NCBI RefSeq assembly: GCF_040110915.1
Contig: NZ_CP157793.1
Coordinates: 3,781,001 to 3,845,000, forward strand
Direction: 5' to 3'
Source: Stappia sp.
GTDB taxonomy: Bacteria > Pseudomonadota > Alphaproteobacteria > Rhizobiales > Stappiaceae
Length of the DNA stretch: 64,000 nucleotides
The position numbers and the translations under genes are program-made. This document shows, one piece after another, positions 62,916 to 64,000 of the stretch. The first letter of the stretch is position 1, and each line of letters begins with the position of its first letter. The notes under the pieces were generated by a model. It saw nothing but the letters and a program-made list of their open reading frames with translations. It made no database searches and was not told the DNA's origin.

Positions 62916-63353
62916 CGTCTCCTGACCTCCCGTCGACCCGTCGTCGTTACGCTTGCGGGCGACGCCGCAAGTTCGCGTTTGTGGTGATGCGATCCCGGGC
63001 GCGATCGCCGGAAGCCCCCGCGATCCGACCGCCCCTTCCGATTGCACCCGATGCGCAGCCTCGTTTCGCAAATGCTGCGTTGCGTCATGCAAATCCCGTC
63101 CGACGCCCGCATGCACGAAACTATCGTGCGAAAAAGAGGCTTCACGCTATTGGACTATTGCTTAATTCACGCGTTTGCCCAAGACTGTTTTTGCATTGCA
63201 CATAGAAAAAATTGGGCAAGCAGGGGCGCGTGCAGCGTCCTTTCGGGAGATCTCGGAACGTCGGCGGCCTCGACGAAACCGAGAGAAAACAGGAAGATGC
63301 CCGGCCATTCGGCAAGCGACGGCCGTCACGGGCGCGAATGCGAGGAGTACCCC
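62916..63353. promoter_or_regulatory. divergent ccr-ecm regulatory region
   Basis: 438 bp separate the two pathway genes. GCAAAT occurs twice as a direct repeat at 63068-63073 and 63089-63094, exactly 21 bp apart (two helical turns). TTTGC occurs at 63174-63178 and 63190-63194. GCAAA/TTTGC words are the core of sites bound by ScfR-type regulators (RamB/PccR) in acetate and propionate metabolism, so these are candidate operators for joint control. No promoter hexamers were assigned with confidence. The upstream part (62916-63060) shows no feature. Confidence 0.5.
63175..63219. repeat. inverted repeat TTGCCCAA / TTGGGCAA in the ecm upstream region
   Basis: Perfect 8-bp arms at 63175-63182 and 63212-63219 flank a 29-bp AT-rich spacer with a TTTGC word. 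Lying 135-180 bp before the ecm start, it could be an operator or loop site; unverified. Confidence 0.5.
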
Positions 63354-64000
63354 ATGAGCCAGGCCCCAAAGAGTGCGGCATCGACCGGCACAACGCAACC
63401 CGGTGCGTCGACCCGTGATCGGCCCCGTGATCGGCCATGGATCTTCCGGACCTACGCCGGCCATTCCACCGCGTCGGAATCCAACAAGCTCTACCGCCGC
63501 AACCTGGCCAAGGGACAGACCGGCCTGTCGGTCGCCTTCGACCTGCCGACGCAGACCGGCTACGACCCCGATCATCCGCTGTCGCGCGGCGAGGTCGGCA
63601 AGGTCGGTGTGCCGGTGGCGCATCTCGGCGACATGCGCGCGCTGTTCGACGAGATCCCGCTGGAGAAGATGAACACCTCCATGACGATCAACGCGACGGC
63701 CCCCTGGCTGCTGGCGCTCTATGTCGCGGCGGCCGACGAGCAGGGCGCGGATCGCAAGCTTTTGTCCGGCACGACGCAGAACGACATCGTCAAGGAATAC
63801 CTGTCGCGCGGCACCTATGTGTTTCCGCCCGCGCCCTCGCTCCGGCTGACCCGCGACGTCATCGCCTGGACCTACGAGGCGATGCCGAAGTGGAACCCGA
63901 TGAACGTGTGCTCCTATCACCTGCAGGAAGCCGGCGCGACGCCGGTGCAGGAGCTCTCCTTCGCGCTCGCCACCGCCGTCGCCATCCTGGACGAGGTGAA
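63354..64000 (+). CDS. ecm: ethylmalonyl-CoA mutase, N-terminal part
   Basis: The first ~215 residues of an adenosylcobalamin-dependent acyl-CoA mutase of the methylmalonyl-CoA mutase family; the gene runs off the window. DRPWIFRTYAGHSTASESNKLYRRNL, KGQTGLSVAFDLPTQTGYD (quoted in part), MNTSMTINATAPWLLALY and PKWNPMNVCSYHLQEAGAT are characteristic of Ecm rather than of the propionate mutase. It isomerises (2R)-ethylmalonyl-CoA to methylsuccinyl-CoA. The ATG at 63354 follows GAGGAG at 7 bp; an ATG five codons earlier (63339) is in frame. Divergence from ccr supports the assignment. The cobalamin-binding C-terminus is outside the window. Confidence 0.94.
   Translation, partial: MSQAPKSAASTGTTQPGASTRDRPRDRPWIFRTYAGHSTASESNKLYRRNLAKGQTGLSVAFDLPTQTGYDPDHPLSRGEVGKVGVPVAHLGDMRALFDEIPLEKMNTSMTINATAPWLLALYVAAADEQGADRKLLSGTTQNDIVKEYLSRGTYVFPPAPSLRLTRDVIAWTYEAMPKWNPMNVCSYHLQEAGATPVQELSFALATAVAILDEV

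Overview
The window is a high-GC chromosomal segment of an alphaproteobacterium, most likely of the order Hyphomicrobiales (Rhizobiales). The evidence is gene order and gene content: dapF-mtaB-ftsY-yciB, xerD / small membrane gene / aroK-aroB-CorC / bolA / J-domain / cobS-cobT, the aerobic cobaltochelatase genes, the imuA-imuB-dnaE2 cassette under a GTTC-N7-GTTC SOS box, a CtrA-type site, and four genes of the ethylmalonyl-CoA pathway. Genus cannot be settled from the sequence alone. No rRNA, tRNA, CRISPR array, insertion sequence or prophage was recognised.

Layout. 1-7 kb: end of argC, leuD, an ohrR/ohr peroxide-resistance pair with a readable promoter-operator, a small cytochrome c, gamma-glutamyltransferase, and an MFS exporter overlapping an acetyltransferase. 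7-19 kb: a receiver protein followed by an unusual membrane sensor fused to a DnaQ-like exonuclease, an SDR enzyme, a YeeE/YedE sulfur transporter behind a persulfide-sensor type operator, an M48 lipoprotein protease with an SNase-like partner, an aminotransferase, LysE/isomerase genes, and a PAP2 phosphatase. 19-31 kb: YdcF-like protein, plsC, ChaC-like cyclotransferase, DUF2125, a malyl-CoA thioesterase-type lyase, yciB-ftsY-mtaB-dapF, pirin and an L,D-transpeptidase. 31-45 kb: an OmpR-type regulator, a cyclic-nucleotide-binding protein, asd with a one-base frameshift, the cobS-cobT-phytase-like operon, a J-domain protein, bolA, a CorC-type protein, aroK-aroB, and xerD. 45-50 kb: mch, then carbonic anhydrase, a SbtA-type bicarbonate permease and its SbtB-type PII partner. 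48.9-50.3 kb: a strikingly AT-rich insert carrying a broken GAF-domain membrane protein gene and a small gene. 50-64 kb: dnaE2-imuB-imuA, a polysaccharide flippase and a CelD-type acetyltransferase, an acyl-CoA synthetase, a CAP lipoprotein, and divergent ccr and ecm.

How the genes work together. Ccr, Ecm, Mch and an Mcl2-type enzyme are four steps of the ethylmalonyl-CoA pathway for acetyl-CoA assimilation. Ccr fixes CO2 and Ecm needs adenosylcobalamin, whose synthesis uses CobS/CobT. The carbonic anhydrase-SbtA-SbtB set next to mch is a plausible inorganic-carbon supply for these carboxylations (inference). The AT-rich insert exactly fills the gap between the convergent stop codons of sbtB and dnaE2 and is the clearest foreign DNA here. 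Two genes appear broken by single-base changes (asd and the GAF gene). Asd is normally essential, so its frameshift is more likely a sequence error than a real loss.
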